From positions 1 through 14,889 of the forward strand of contig JAGLCE010000100.1 in NCBI GenBank assembly GCA_023146365.1: DNA of 14,889 nucleotides. The letters are read 5' to 3'. This stretch comes from Endozoicomonadaceae bacterium (GTDB lineage Bacteria; Pseudomonadota; Gammaproteobacteria; Pseudomonadales; Endozoicomonadaceae). Position numbers and translations under genes: made by a program. Positions 1 through 6,748 of this stretch are shown here, piece by piece; position 1 is the first letter of the stretch; every line of letters begins with the position of its first letter. The notes under the pieces were generated by a model. It was not told the DNA's origin. It made no database searches and saw only the letters and a list, made by a program, of their open reading frames with translations.

Positions 1-39
1 TTCAAGGCGTCCTTATTTTCAAGGCATTGTACGGATCGT

Positions 40-273
40 ATGCTAGACATAACTATTGAATTAGATGTCAGGAAGTTTTGCTGTCCCATGCCACTATTAA
101 AGGCTAAGCAAGCATTGAGCAAAATGGCTACTGGTGAAGTGCTTAGAGTGTTGACGACTGACGTCGGGTCGGTCAGGGATTTTCGTCGTTTCAGTGAACT
201 GACTGGCCACTGCCTTCTCTCCAGCGAAGAGTGTGAGGGTGTATTTGTGCACACGTTGAAAAAACATGAATAA
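40..273 (+). CDS. TusA/SirA/YedF-family sulfur-carrier protein
   Basis: Small cytoplasmic protein of 77 residues, the usual size for the TusA family. The family signature Cys-Pro-x-Pro is seen as C15-P-M-P18, preceded by a second cysteine, C14. In the family this cysteine carries persulfide sulfur for transfer to acceptors such as the tRNA-thiolation machinery. The part after it (GEVLRVLTTD, then a DF motif and HTLKK at the end) follows the family's beta-alpha-beta fold. The ATG at 40 places the first strand correctly; the frame is open to the window edge, so a slightly earlier start is not excluded, and no strong ribosome site is visible. It overlaps the next gene by 8 bases, so the two are almost certainly cotranslated. 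A TusA paralogue beside perM is common in Pseudomonas-like genomes. I leave the symbol blank because it may be a paralogue rather than true TusA. Confidence 0.88.
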   Translation: MLDITIELDVRKFCCPMPLLKAKQALSKMATGEVLRVLTTDVGSVRDFRRFSELTGHCLLSSEECEGVFVHTLKKHE

Positions 274-1348
274 AAGCGCATTGTCGAGGGTGTTGAACGG
301 CTGGGTGCAACGTTATTTCTCGGATGATGAAGCGGTGATGTTGTTTGCACTGCTGTTGCTCGCTATAGGAGTGATTATGCTGTTTGGCGCCATGCTGGCG
401 TCAGTGTTTGCTGGGTTGGTTCTCGCATTTATCCTACAGGGGCTGGTGGACTGGCTGGAGCAGCATAAAGTACCGCATCTAATAGCCGTACTCCTTGTTT
501 TTATGCTGTTTATCACTCTGTTAATGGTTGTTCTGCTCCTGATGTTGCCACTGGTCTGGGGGCAGGGGGTGAATTTTCTGAATGAGTTACCCCGCATGCT
601 GGCACGGGGACATGTATTGTTGTCTGAGCTGCCAGAGAGATACCCAAGCTTTTTTTCAGAGACGCAGGTCAATGTGTGGATGGACACTGTGGGTAATCAG
701 GTGGCTAACATGGGCCAGTGGATTGTCTCTTTCTCCCTGTCGCAGCTATCGGGAGTGGTGGGGCTTTTGATCTACCTTGTGCTGGTACCCATTCTGGTGT
801 TTTTCTTTCTCATTGATCGACAAAAACTGTTGAACTGGTGCTCATCGAAACTGCCGAAAGAACGTAGCATGTTAAAGCAGGTGTCGGAGGAGATGAACCG
901 GCAAATTGCCAACTATATACGCGGCAAGGTGATTGAGATTGCGATCGTCGGCATGGTGACGTTTGTTGCCTTTGCCTTTCTTGGATTGCGCTATTCCGCG
1001 CTCTTGGGGTTGCTGGTGGGGCTGTCTGTGCTTATTCCCTATATTGGTGCTGCGATGGTCACGATTCCTGTGGCTGTCGTGGGTCTGTTTCAGTGGGGGA
1101 TGGGGCATGATTTTATTATTTTGATGGGAGTCTATGGTGTGATTCAGGGAGTGGATGGTAATGTGCTGGTGCCGTTACTGTTTAGCGAGGCCGTTAACCT
1201 TCATCCGATTGCTATTATTGTGTCCGTGTTATTGTTTGGTGGTATTTGGGGTTTTTGGGGGGTTTTCTTTGCCATTCCTCTGGCAACGCTAGTTAAAGCG
1301 GTGATTAATGCATGGCCCTGTGCTGAGGGGGGGGTGACGAAAAGCTGA
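266..1348 (+). CDS. perM: PerM / AI-2E-family inner-membrane transporter
   Basis: Polytopic inner-membrane protein of 360 residues, the normal length for the AI-2E/PerM (UPF0118) family. Hydrophobic segments lie at about 22-42, 43-60, 70-98, 158-184, 222-240, 244-273 and 311-345, with a soluble amphipathic stretch (about 99-157) between the third and fourth, as is typical. The family-like segment GLSVLIPYIG is near residue 252, followed by QGVDGNVLVP near 294 and the HPIAIIVSVL stretch at 313-322. Family members export small metabolites or act as Na+/H+ antiporters; the substrate here cannot be read from sequence, and the AI-2 label is historical. The start ATG lies inside the end of the TusA-family gene, in another frame, which implies translational coupling. 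It converges tail to tail with bcp, 38 bases away, without a clear terminator between them. Confidence 0.9.
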   Translation: MNKSALSRVLNGWVQRYFSDDEAVMLFALLLLAIGVIMLFGAMLASVFAGLVLAFILQGLVDWLEQHKVPHLIAVLLVFMLFITLLMVVLLLMLPLVWGQGVNFLNELPRMLARGHVLLSELPERYPSFFSETQVNVWMDTVGNQVANMGQWIVSFSLSQLSGVVGLLIYLVLVPILVFFFLIDRQKLLNWCSSKLPKERSMLKQVSEEMNRQIANYIRGKVIEIAIVGMVTFVAFAFLGLRYSALLGLLVGLSVLIPYIGAAMVTIPVAVVGLFQWGMGHDFIILMGVYGVIQGVDGNVLVPLLFSEAVNLHPIAIIVSVLLFGGIWGFWGVFFAIPLATLVKAVINAWPCAEGGVTKS

Positions 1349-1386
1349 CTGTTGCTTTCCGTCACGGTTGAGATAGTTAGAAGATG

Positions 1387-1893
1387 TTAGTCGTCACTGC
1401 TCTCCGGTTGAGCCTCCAATTTTATTGTTTCAGAGAGTGCTTGGGCGGCCTGAAGAACATCGTTGACATGTTTTTTTATATGCGCCCTGCGCCATTCATG
1501 CTGTAGAATTCCGTCTTGGTCGATAAGAAAGGTGCTCCGCTCAATCATCGGAGTGTCTGAATCGGCTTTTTTAGTGCGTAATACATCAAACAGCTCACAC
1601 AGTTGACCATCGGTATCTGCAATGAGTTCGAAGGGCAGTTGATGCTGGCTTTTGAACCGTTCATGGGACTCCATATCGTCTTTTGAAATACCATACACCT
1701 GTGTGTTGGCTTCCAGAAACTGAGCATGTGCTGCCTTGAAAGATAGCCCTTCGCTGGTGCAGCCTGGCGTATTGTCTTTAGGGTAAAAATAGAGGACGAC
1801 GTTTTGCCCCTTCAGTGCAGAAAGTTTGACCTTCTGGTTGCTGGTGGCCTGTGCAATGGAGTTGGGGGCGGGTTTACCGATGCTCGCCTTCAT
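1387..1893 (-). CDS. bcp: Peroxiredoxin, Bcp/PrxQ family
   Basis: Thiol peroxidase of 168 residues that reduces hydrogen peroxide and organic hydroperoxides in the cytoplasm. The thioredoxin fold core is seen as NVVLYFYPKD (31-40) followed by the peroxidatic site TPGCTSEG with C45. T42 and R119 sit where the family's catalytic Thr and Arg belong, and STFLIDQDG (120-128) is the conserved strand after the Arg. In E. coli Bcp the resolving Cys is five residues after the catalytic one; here that position is Leu50. The only other Cys is C99 (GQLCELF), which aligns with E. coli C99. The C-terminus carries an extra acidic tail of about 15 residues. The start is supported by AAGGA on the minus strand at 1901-1905, seven bases upstream. 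It faces away from dapA across 248 bases; gcvR, often found in that gap, is absent. Confidence 0.93.
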   Translation of the reverse strand: MKASIGKPAPNSIAQATSNQKVKLSALKGQNVVLYFYPKDNTPGCTSEGLSFKAAHAQFLEANTQVYGISKDDMESHERFKSQHQLPFELIADTDGQLCELFDVLRTKKADSDTPMIERSTFLIDQDGILQHEWRRAHIKKHVNDVLQAAQALSETIKLEAQPESSDD

Positions 1894-2075
1894 ACTATGT
1901 CCTTGTAGGTGGATATGATTCTGGTGGGTCGGGACAGGAGTATGGATGACTGCTCTAGAGTTATCACCTCTTTTTAGTGTAAAGACGATGCTCTGATCTA
2001 TGCGCTTGCTTAACCGGGTGATATGTCATTGTGTCACTGGCGTCTGTTTTGTATGATTAAGTATCCCAATATGGC

Positions 2076-2104
2076 TTGTTATATAGCGGTATGGTCGGTA
2101 ATAT
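2076..2104 (+). promoter_or_regulatory. Candidate sigma70 promoter of the dapA operon
   Basis: A -35-like TTGTTA (2076-2081) and a -10-like TAATAT (2099-2104) are separated by exactly 17 bases. Each matches four of six consensus positions. It lies about 37 bases before the dapA start, in the right orientation, within the 248-base bcp-dapA divergent gap. This is a pattern match by eye only. Confidence 0.4.
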
Positions 2105-2141
2105 TTGAACTTGTTTTCTTCATGGCTACTGGAGTGCGTAG

Positions 2142-3044
2142 ATGATAATCGGCAGTCTTGTTGCGCTGGTCACCCCCATGTTGTCGGCTGGGGAGATCGA
2201 CTGGCAACGCCTGCATGATCTGGTCGACTTTCATCTGGACAACGGAACTGATGCCATTGTTGTCATCGGAACGACCGGAGAGTCTGCGACACTTGCGGTG
2301 AAAGAGCGTTGCCAAGTCATCCGTGATGTGGTGGCGCAGGTCAGGGGGCGTATTCCCGTGATTGCCGGTACCGGCGCCAACTCGACACAGAAGACGATCT
2401 ATCTTACAGCAGAAGCCAAGGCATTAGGTGCAGATGCTTGTCTGTTGGTGACACCGTGTTACGATGAAACCACCCAGGAAGGTCTGTTTCAGCATTTCCG
2501 CGAGGTGGCTGAATCGGTCGCTATTCCCCAGATTCTTTACAATGTGCCGAGCCGAACGGCGGTAGATATGCTACCGGATACTGTGAAACGATTATCTGAT
2601 CTGGCGCATATCGTTGCGATTAAGGAAGCCACCGGTAATCTTGATCGCGCTCGTGAGATTATTGAGCGTTGTGGCGATCGTATCGATGTTTTATCCGGTG
2701 ATGACATAACGGCTGTGGAGTTGATGCTCATGGGGGGGAAAGGCAATATCTCCGTTACTGCGAATGTCGTCCCAGCGGCCATGCATCAACTTTGTAGTCT
2801 GGCTATTGCCGGAAAGAGGGATGAAGCTCGTGCAATTCATCAGCGTCTGCTGCCTCTACACAGAGCCTTGTTCCTTGAAGCCAATCCCATTCCGGTCAAA
2901 TGGGCATTGCAGTCAATGAATTTGATTGGAGCCAGTATCCGACTGCCGTTGACGCCGCTTTCTGAGCAGTATCATACTGCTATCACTCAGGCGCTGAATG
3001 TGGCGGGTGTGAAGTTGTCTAAGGAGGCTGTATGTACCATGTAA
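2142..3044 (+). CDS. dapA: 4-hydroxy-tetrahydrodipicolinate synthase
   Basis: Condenses pyruvate with aspartate semialdehyde, the first committed step of the lysine and diaminopimelate branch, feeding peptidoglycan. The protein has 300 residues and a full TIM barrel. The Schiff-base lysine is K161 in VAIKEATG. The proton-relay triad is present: T44 in GTTGES, Y107 in VTPCYD, and Y133 in ILYNVPSRTA, with R138 as the carboxylate-binding Arg. The residue before Y107 is Cys where E. coli has Tyr. The ATG at 2142 has GGAG at 2131-2134, seven bases upstream. The 3' end overlaps bamC by 13 bases, and the bamC ribosome site AAGGAGG lies inside dapA. The dapA-bamC-purC order is a classical gammaproteobacterial arrangement. 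Confidence 0.97.
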   Translation: MIIGSLVALVTPMLSAGEIDWQRLHDLVDFHLDNGTDAIVVIGTTGESATLAVKERCQVIRDVVAQVRGRIPVIAGTGANSTQKTIYLTAEAKALGADACLLVTPCYDETTQEGLFQHFREVAESVAIPQILYNVPSRTAVDMLPDTVKRLSDLAHIVAIKEATGNLDRAREIIERCGDRIDVLSGDDITAVELMLMGGKGNISVTANVVPAAMHQLCSLAIAGKRDEARAIHQRLLPLHRALFLEANPIPVKWALQSMNLIGASIRLPLTPLSEQYHTAITQALNVAGVKLSKEAVCTM

Positions 3045-4138
3045 CAATGTGGTCTCTTGTTGCTATCTCTCTTCTGTTGGGAGGCTGTAGTTCCCTGACG
3101 GGTGACAGTGGTTATTTTCGTGACAAGTCTGAAGACTATATTGGTGAAAAAATTTACAATCCACTGGTTCTACCGGAAACGTTGCATGCTCGAGAAACGT
3201 CAGAATACTATAAAGTGCCTTCGATCGACAATGAAACACTTGATAACGTTGGCAGAGAGGTGCTGCGTCCTGACCGACGAATCGAGAGCTTAACGCATGA
3301 AAGCTATTCTATTCAGCGCATTGGTGGTCGCTATTGGTTAATAGCAGATAATAAAAGTCCGAAAGATATCTGGCCAGAACTGTTAAAATTCTGGAGCACT
3401 CAAAAGATACCTATGGCGATGTTGGATACCAGCAGCGGCATAATGGAAACCGATTGGGTGTTGAACCGTGAATCAATGAACAGAGGTATGGCCAGTAGAC
3501 TGGTGTACCGTGCGACTGGAATAGCAAAAATTGGGCCACAGGATGACCGTTTTCGTCTGATGGTGAGTCAGGGTGCGCACGCTGGTATCAGCAAGATTCA
3601 ACTGCAACAGATCAGTCGTTCGACTGGAAGTGATACTGAGGTCGTCTGGGCTGATGCAGATGTTGGTGAGAATATGTTGAATGAGTTGTTGATGTTCTTT
3701 GTGCAGGATAAGGACGATGGTTCAGTCTCTTTGGTCGCCAGTTCGTCGAATATGGCTGAACGGAGTGTACTGATATATGACGGCAATGGTAACCCAGTGC
3801 TAAAAATAGGTCAGCCGTTTGCTCGTAGCTGGCAGGCCATATCTGTGGCGCTGAATGAGATAAAGATCACGGTGACGGATCAAAATCGTTCCTTTGGTGT
3901 CTTTTATATTGAGCTTGACGAACAAGTGATCAAAGAAGAAAAGAAGAAAAGCTTGTTTCGCGGGTTCTTCAGTGGTGCTTCCGACGATCAGGAGCAACGA
4001 TCAAAGATCGCTCATCGCCTCGTTGTTTCTCAGGTAGTGGATGGTGTCCAGGTCGCACTGGAAAAGGATGCTAATACCCTTCCGATGATTAGTGTTTCCG
4101 AGAAGGTGCTGAAGGCGATCAAGTCGCACTTGGATTAA
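3032..4138 (+). CDS. bamC: Outer-membrane assembly lipoprotein BamC
   Basis: Lipoprotein component of the BAM complex that inserts beta-barrel proteins into the outer membrane (older name NlpB). A short lipoprotein signal ends in LLGGC, with the lipidated Cys at residue 19. The unstructured N-terminal segment follows, with GYFRDKSEDY at 27-36, resembling the conserved BamC region that contacts BamD. Two helix-grip domains are then expected at about 92-225 and 248-368, joined by a Ser-rich linker (AERSV near 242). The total length of 368 residues is close to E. coli BamC (about 344). The start at 3032 is favoured by a strong AAGGAGG at 3021-3027, although the spacing of four bases is short; the in-frame ATG at 3047 (residue 6) would still give a working lipoprotein signal. 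It overlaps dapA and is probably translationally coupled. Confidence 0.93.
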   Translation: MYHVTMWSLVAISLLLGGCSSLTGDSGYFRDKSEDYIGEKIYNPLVLPETLHARETSEYYKVPSIDNETLDNVGREVLRPDRRIESLTHESYSIQRIGGRYWLIADNKSPKDIWPELLKFWSTQKIPMAMLDTSSGIMETDWVLNRESMNRGMASRLVYRATGIAKIGPQDDRFRLMVSQGAHAGISKIQLQQISRSTGSDTEVVWADADVGENMLNELLMFFVQDKDDGSVSLVASSSNMAERSVLIYDGNGNPVLKIGQPFARSWQAISVALNEIKITVTDQNRSFGVFYIELDEQVIKEEKKKSLFRGFFSGASDDQEQRSKIAHRLVVSQVVDGVQVALEKDANTLPMISVSEKVLKAIKSHLD

Positions 4139-4187
4139 CTCTCAGGTGCTGATGCTGTCCGCTTTAGTGAAGGTGTTTTTGTGTCCG

Positions 4188-4207
4188 GTTCAGTCAACGT
4201 GCTGAAC
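4188..4207 (+). terminator. Possible hairpin between bamC and purC
   Basis: GTTCAG at 4188-4193 pairs perfectly with CTGAAC at 4202-4207 around an 8-base loop. No run of T follows, so it is not a standard intrinsic terminator. It may act as an mRNA processing or stability element between bamC and purC, which are 118 bases apart. It could also be chance. Confidence 0.3.
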
Positions 4208-4256
4208 GGAATTTGCGTGTCTATATCTATTGAATTCATCCACCTGTGTAGCGAAT

Positions 4257-4973
4257 ATGATGAAAAAATGTAAGGAGCTGTACTCCGGAAAGGCCAAGTC
4301 TGTTTATACGACAAACGATCCCCAGCGTATGGTGTTGCTGTTCAGAGATGACGCCTCTGCATTTGATGGCGTTAAAGTGGATCAGTTAGATCGCAAGGGC
4401 ATGGTCAATAACCTGTTTAATGCATTTATTATGCAGAAATTGCAGCAAGCTGGCATTACCACTCATTTTGAAAAAATATTGTCTTCCCAAGAGTCGTTGG
4501 TCAAGCGTCTGGATATGATTCCTGTTGAGTGTGTGGTGCGTAATATTGCGGCAGGCAGTATCTGTCAGCGTCTGGGTGTGGAGGAGGGTATTGACTTGAA
4601 TCCGCCGACCTTTGAGTTCTTTCTGAAAAACGATGAGCTGCACGATCCCATGATCAACGAGTTCCATATCCGCTCCTTTGGTTGGGCTGAACCTGAGCAT
4701 GTCAATATCATGAAAGAGCTGACCTTCAAGGTGAACGATGTCCTGAAATCGTTGTTCCTTGATGCTGGTTTGCTGTTGGTGGATTATAAGTTGGAGTTCG
4801 GCCTCTATAACGGCCAAGTGATTCTGGGGGATGAATTCACGCCAGATGGTTGTCGTTTATGGGATCAGGAGACCCGTATGAAACTGGATAAAGACCGGTT
4901 CCGTCAGGGGCTTGGTGGTGTGGTTGAAGCGTATGAAGAAGTAGGGCGTCGCCTTGGCATAAAGTTCGACTGA
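4257..4973 (+). CDS. purC: Phosphoribosylaminoimidazole-succinocarboxamide synthase (SAICAR synthetase)
   Basis: Joins aspartate to CAIR using ATP, in de novo purine synthesis. Numbered from the ATG at 4260 the protein has 237 residues, exactly the E. coli length, and ELYSGKAKSVY (6-16) aligns without a gap to the family's ATP-binding start. The two SAICAR signatures are seen: PVECVVRNIAAGS (88-100) and LLVDYKLEFGL (172-182). The C-terminal DKDRFRQGLGG is also family-typical. Three starts are possible: TTG at 4230, ATG at 4257 and ATG at 4260. I chose the ATG pair because the TTG start adds ten residues with no family match; 4257 and 4260 differ by one Met. No good ribosome site precedes any of them. 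The gene closes the dapA-bamC-purC group and is followed by a terminator. Confidence 0.95.
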   Translation: MMKKCKELYSGKAKSVYTTNDPQRMVLLFRDDASAFDGVKVDQLDRKGMVNNLFNAFIMQKLQQAGITTHFEKILSSQESLVKRLDMIPVECVVRNIAAGSICQRLGVEEGIDLNPPTFEFFLKNDELHDPMINEFHIRSFGWAEPEHVNIMKELTFKVNDVLKSLFLDAGLLLVDYKLEFGLYNGQVILGDEFTPDGCRLWDQETRMKLDKDRFRQGLGGVVEAYEEVGRRLGIKFD

Positions 4974-4986
4974 AGGCCTTCTCTTT

Positions 4987-5024
4987 GAGTCACTATTCTG
5001 GTGACTCGATGTTGGATTTTTTTT
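4987..5024 (+). terminator. Intrinsic terminator after purC
   Basis: A perfect 7-base stem, GAGTCAC (4987-4993) with GTGACTC (5001-5007), encloses a 7-base loop. A run of eight T follows at 5017-5024, nine bases after the stem. That spacing is longer than ideal, so termination may be partial, but position and orientation just after the purC stop fit well. Confidence 0.55.
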
Positions 5025-5106
5025 CTAAAATTCTGTAAAAATTTACTTGCATTTTCTCTAGTGCATAGCCTGGTAGACTCTTGGCGGTTTTTTCAGATGT
5101 CAATAA

Positions 5107-5302
5107 TTATACACATTTTTTTATTTTTAGGCGGTTCGGCCAATGCGCTGTTGCTAAGTCGTTGATTTTCCGTGAAGTTAAAACTAACTCATTGAAATAT
5201 AAGAGGAAAAATTCTGTTTAAAAAATAATCAATATGACGTCTTCCAAGTATTAATGGGATATGTCGGGGTTTTTATTTAATTCATCCACAAAGATATCCA
5301 CA
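5107..5302 (+). promoter_or_regulatory. Cluster of DnaA-box-like 9-mers
   Basis: TTATACACA at 5107-5115 matches the DnaA-box consensus TTATNCACA exactly. TCATCCACA (5282-5290) and ATATCCACA (5294-5302) each differ by one base from TTATCCACA. The last two are in the same orientation, 12 bases apart from start to start, about one helical turn. GATCTCTTTTTCT at 5389-5401 resembles the AT-rich 13-mer of enterobacterial oriC. The neighbours are not those of a usual gammaproteobacterial origin (mnmG, dnaA, rpmH), so this may be a DnaA-titration or DnaA-regulated site, or coincidence. Confidence 0.25.
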
Positions 5303-5483
5303 GAAAATGTGAGTAACCTTTCGACACGATTCCAAGGCGTTTTCGAAACGCAATGAACCGCCCCGGGCGTAGCTCGGCATGGAGAAATGATCTCTTTTTC
5401 TTGTGCGTATGGCTGCCCATGCATTTATCGTTGTCCGGCGTTATTAAGGCGGTGTCTCAGGCAGGTAAAAGGAGAGGTTTGTC

Positions 5484-5591
5484 ATGAATTTCACTGCCAA
5501 TATTGTTAAGGTCACTGCTGATAACTGGCATAGTGATCTCTTGGAGCGTTCGCTGATCCGTTGGTGCACCGTTATCGCTGCATTGATGTGA
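5484..5591 (+). CDS. Possible 35-residue small protein
   Basis: A short ORF of 35 codons begins MNFTANIVKVTADNW. Its only support is a good ribosome site, AAAGGAGAGG at 5468-5477, six bases before the ATG. The stretch IVKVTADNWHSDLLERS loosely resembles the first strand and helix of thioredoxin-fold proteins, but no CxxC motif follows in any frame, so it could be a remnant of such a gene, a genuine micro-protein, or noise. Its ATG overlaps the stop of a 44-codon ORF at 5353-5487 (ATGA overlap). I do not recognise it. Confidence 0.25.
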   Translation: MNFTANIVKVTADNWHSDLLERSLIRWCTVIAALM

Positions 5592-5658
5592 CGGATGTTA
5601 TGATGACTGGGGGCTGTTATTGCGTTTCGCTTTTGGGTGTAGGTGTAGCGCTTTTCGC

Positions 5659-5686
5659 TTGACGGATTTGATATCGTTTTTATGGG
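5659..5686 (+). promoter_or_regulatory. Weak candidate promoter for cysM
   Basis: TTGACG at 5659-5664 matches five of six -35 positions. A -10-like TATGGG lies 16 bases downstream at 5681-5686 but matches only three of six. It is about 85 bases before the cysM ATG. The -35 is good and the -10 poor, so this is tentative. Confidence 0.22.
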
Positions 5687-5770
5687 TAGGCTAAAGTTTA
5701 ACGTTGTCCGTACTGTTGTTGTGGCAACCTGATGGCGGAATCGCCTTATTTAAAATAGAAAGGGGTGTGT

Positions 5771-6682
5771 ATGGATTATCCAACAATAGAAGACTTGGTG
5801 GGTGAAACGCCACTGGTAAGGTTGCAGCGCTTGCCGAAGTCTGGTCGTAATACAGTTCTGGTCAAGCTTGAGGGCAACAACCCGGCAGGTTCTGTTAAAG
5901 ATCGTCCGGCACTCTCTATGATCCAGGAAGCGGAGCGTCGGGGCGACGTTCGCCGAGGTGATACCCTGATTGAAGCCACCAGTGGTAACACCGGGATTGC
6001 TCTGGCAATGGTGGCAGCCGTAAAGGGCTACCGAATGGTGCTCATTATGCCAGAGAATATGAGTGAAGAACGCAAAGTGGCTATGCGCGCCTACGGGGCT
6101 GAGTTGATCGAAGTATCGAAGGAGGAGGGCATGGAAGGTGCTCGTGATCTCGCACTGAAAATGCAGCAGCAAGGTCATGGACAGGTGCTGGATCAATTCA
6201 ATAACAACGATAATTCGCTGGCGCATTATCGTGGAACGGCGCCTGAACTGTGGCGACAGACCGGTGGAGAGATAACCCATTTTATCAGCTCTATGGGAAC
6301 CACTGGCACAGTTAAGGGAGCGTCTGCTTATCTCAAAGAACTCAATCCTGCGATTGAGATTATCGCTCTTCGGCCAGAGGAAAATGCTGCTATTCCAGGT
6401 ATTCGGCGCTGGCCGGAAGGCTATTTGCCCGGTATTTTTGAGGGGAGTCGGGTGGATAAGATGATCGATATTGGTCAGCAGGAGGCTGAAGTAACCATGC
6501 GCCGGTTAGCTAAGGAAGAGGGAATTTTTTGTGGTGTTTCATCGGGTGGAGCGGTAGCGGTTGCTTTGCAAATAGACCGTGAAGTCTCTGGGGCAACCAT
6601 TGTGGCGATCGTCTGTGACCGAGGTGATCGTTACCTGTCAACCGGTGTTTTTACCGATGTTGCCGGTGTGGATGCTCAGTAA
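5771..6682 (+). CDS. cysM: Cysteine synthase B (O-acetylserine sulfhydrylase B)
   Basis: PLP enzyme making cysteine from O-acetylserine and sulfide, and able to use thiosulfate in the CysM class. The protein has 303 residues, the same as E. coli CysM. The PLP lysine is K43 in NPAGSVKDRPALS. The substrate loop TSGNTG is at 70-75, the phosphate-binding SSMGTTGT is near 175, and GVSSGGAV lies near the C-terminus. CysM rather than CysK is indicated by KLEGNNPAGSVKDR, by the RRWPEGYLPGIF segment and by CDRGDRYLSTGVF at the end, all closely matching E. coli CysM. The ATG at 5771 is chosen because AAAGGGG (5759-5765) lies five bases upstream; the in-frame GTG at 5765 would overlap that site. It heads the cysM-rlmD-relA-mazG group. 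Confidence 0.96.
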   Translation: MDYPTIEDLVGETPLVRLQRLPKSGRNTVLVKLEGNNPAGSVKDRPALSMIQEAERRGDVRRGDTLIEATSGNTGIALAMVAAVKGYRMVLIMPENMSEERKVAMRAYGAELIEVSKEEGMEGARDLALKMQQQGHGQVLDQFNNNDNSLAHYRGTAPELWRQTGGEITHFISSMGTTGTVKGASAYLKELNPAIEIIALRPEENAAIPGIRRWPEGYLPGIFEGSRVDKMIDIGQQEAEVTMRRLAKEEGIFCGVSSGGAVAVALQIDREVSGATIVAIVCDRGDRYLSTGVFTDVAGVDAQ

Positions 6683-6748
6683 AGTTTCTGGTGGATTCTG
6701 TCCGTAGGCGTACAATACGCTCTTGTTTTGCTGACAGGAGTGCTGCCG

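Larger units (their letters stand above)
4974..5770. other. 797-base gap between purC and cysM without a firm gene
   Basis: After the purC terminator, roughly 5020-5300 is AT-rich and contains DnaA-box-like 9-mers. From about 5330 base composition returns to that of the neighbouring genes. Two short overlapping ORFs (5353-5487 and 5484-5591) are the only coding candidates. I found no tRNA, SRP RNA, 6S, tmRNA or RNase P signature by eye, and the minus strand shows nothing like gacS/barA, the kinase gene that often lies beside cysM in related genomes. The gap may mark a rearrangement joining two conserved blocks, or hold an unrecognised RNA or regulatory region. Confidence 0.6.

Noticed and set aside
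1349..1386. Bidirectional terminator between perM and bcp
   Set aside because: Only a 4-base CCGT/ACGG pairing is present and there is no T run on either strand.
4230..4256. Upstream TTG start for purC
   Set aside because: The added ten residues have no counterpart in PurC, whose length and start fit the ATGs at 4257/4260.
4974..5770. tRNA or housekeeping RNA gene in the purC-cysM gap
   Set aside because: No T-loop/CCA pattern and none of the conserved words of SRP RNA, RNase P RNA, tmRNA or 6S RNA were seen.
5750..6280. 176-codon minus-strand ORF opposite cysM
   Set aside because: Shadow of the cysM coding frame; the sequence is His- and Cys-rich without recognisable domain.
6728..6748. 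Upstream TTG start for rlmD
   Set aside because: It would place the AGGAG ribosome site inside the coding region; ATG 6749 is correctly spaced from it.
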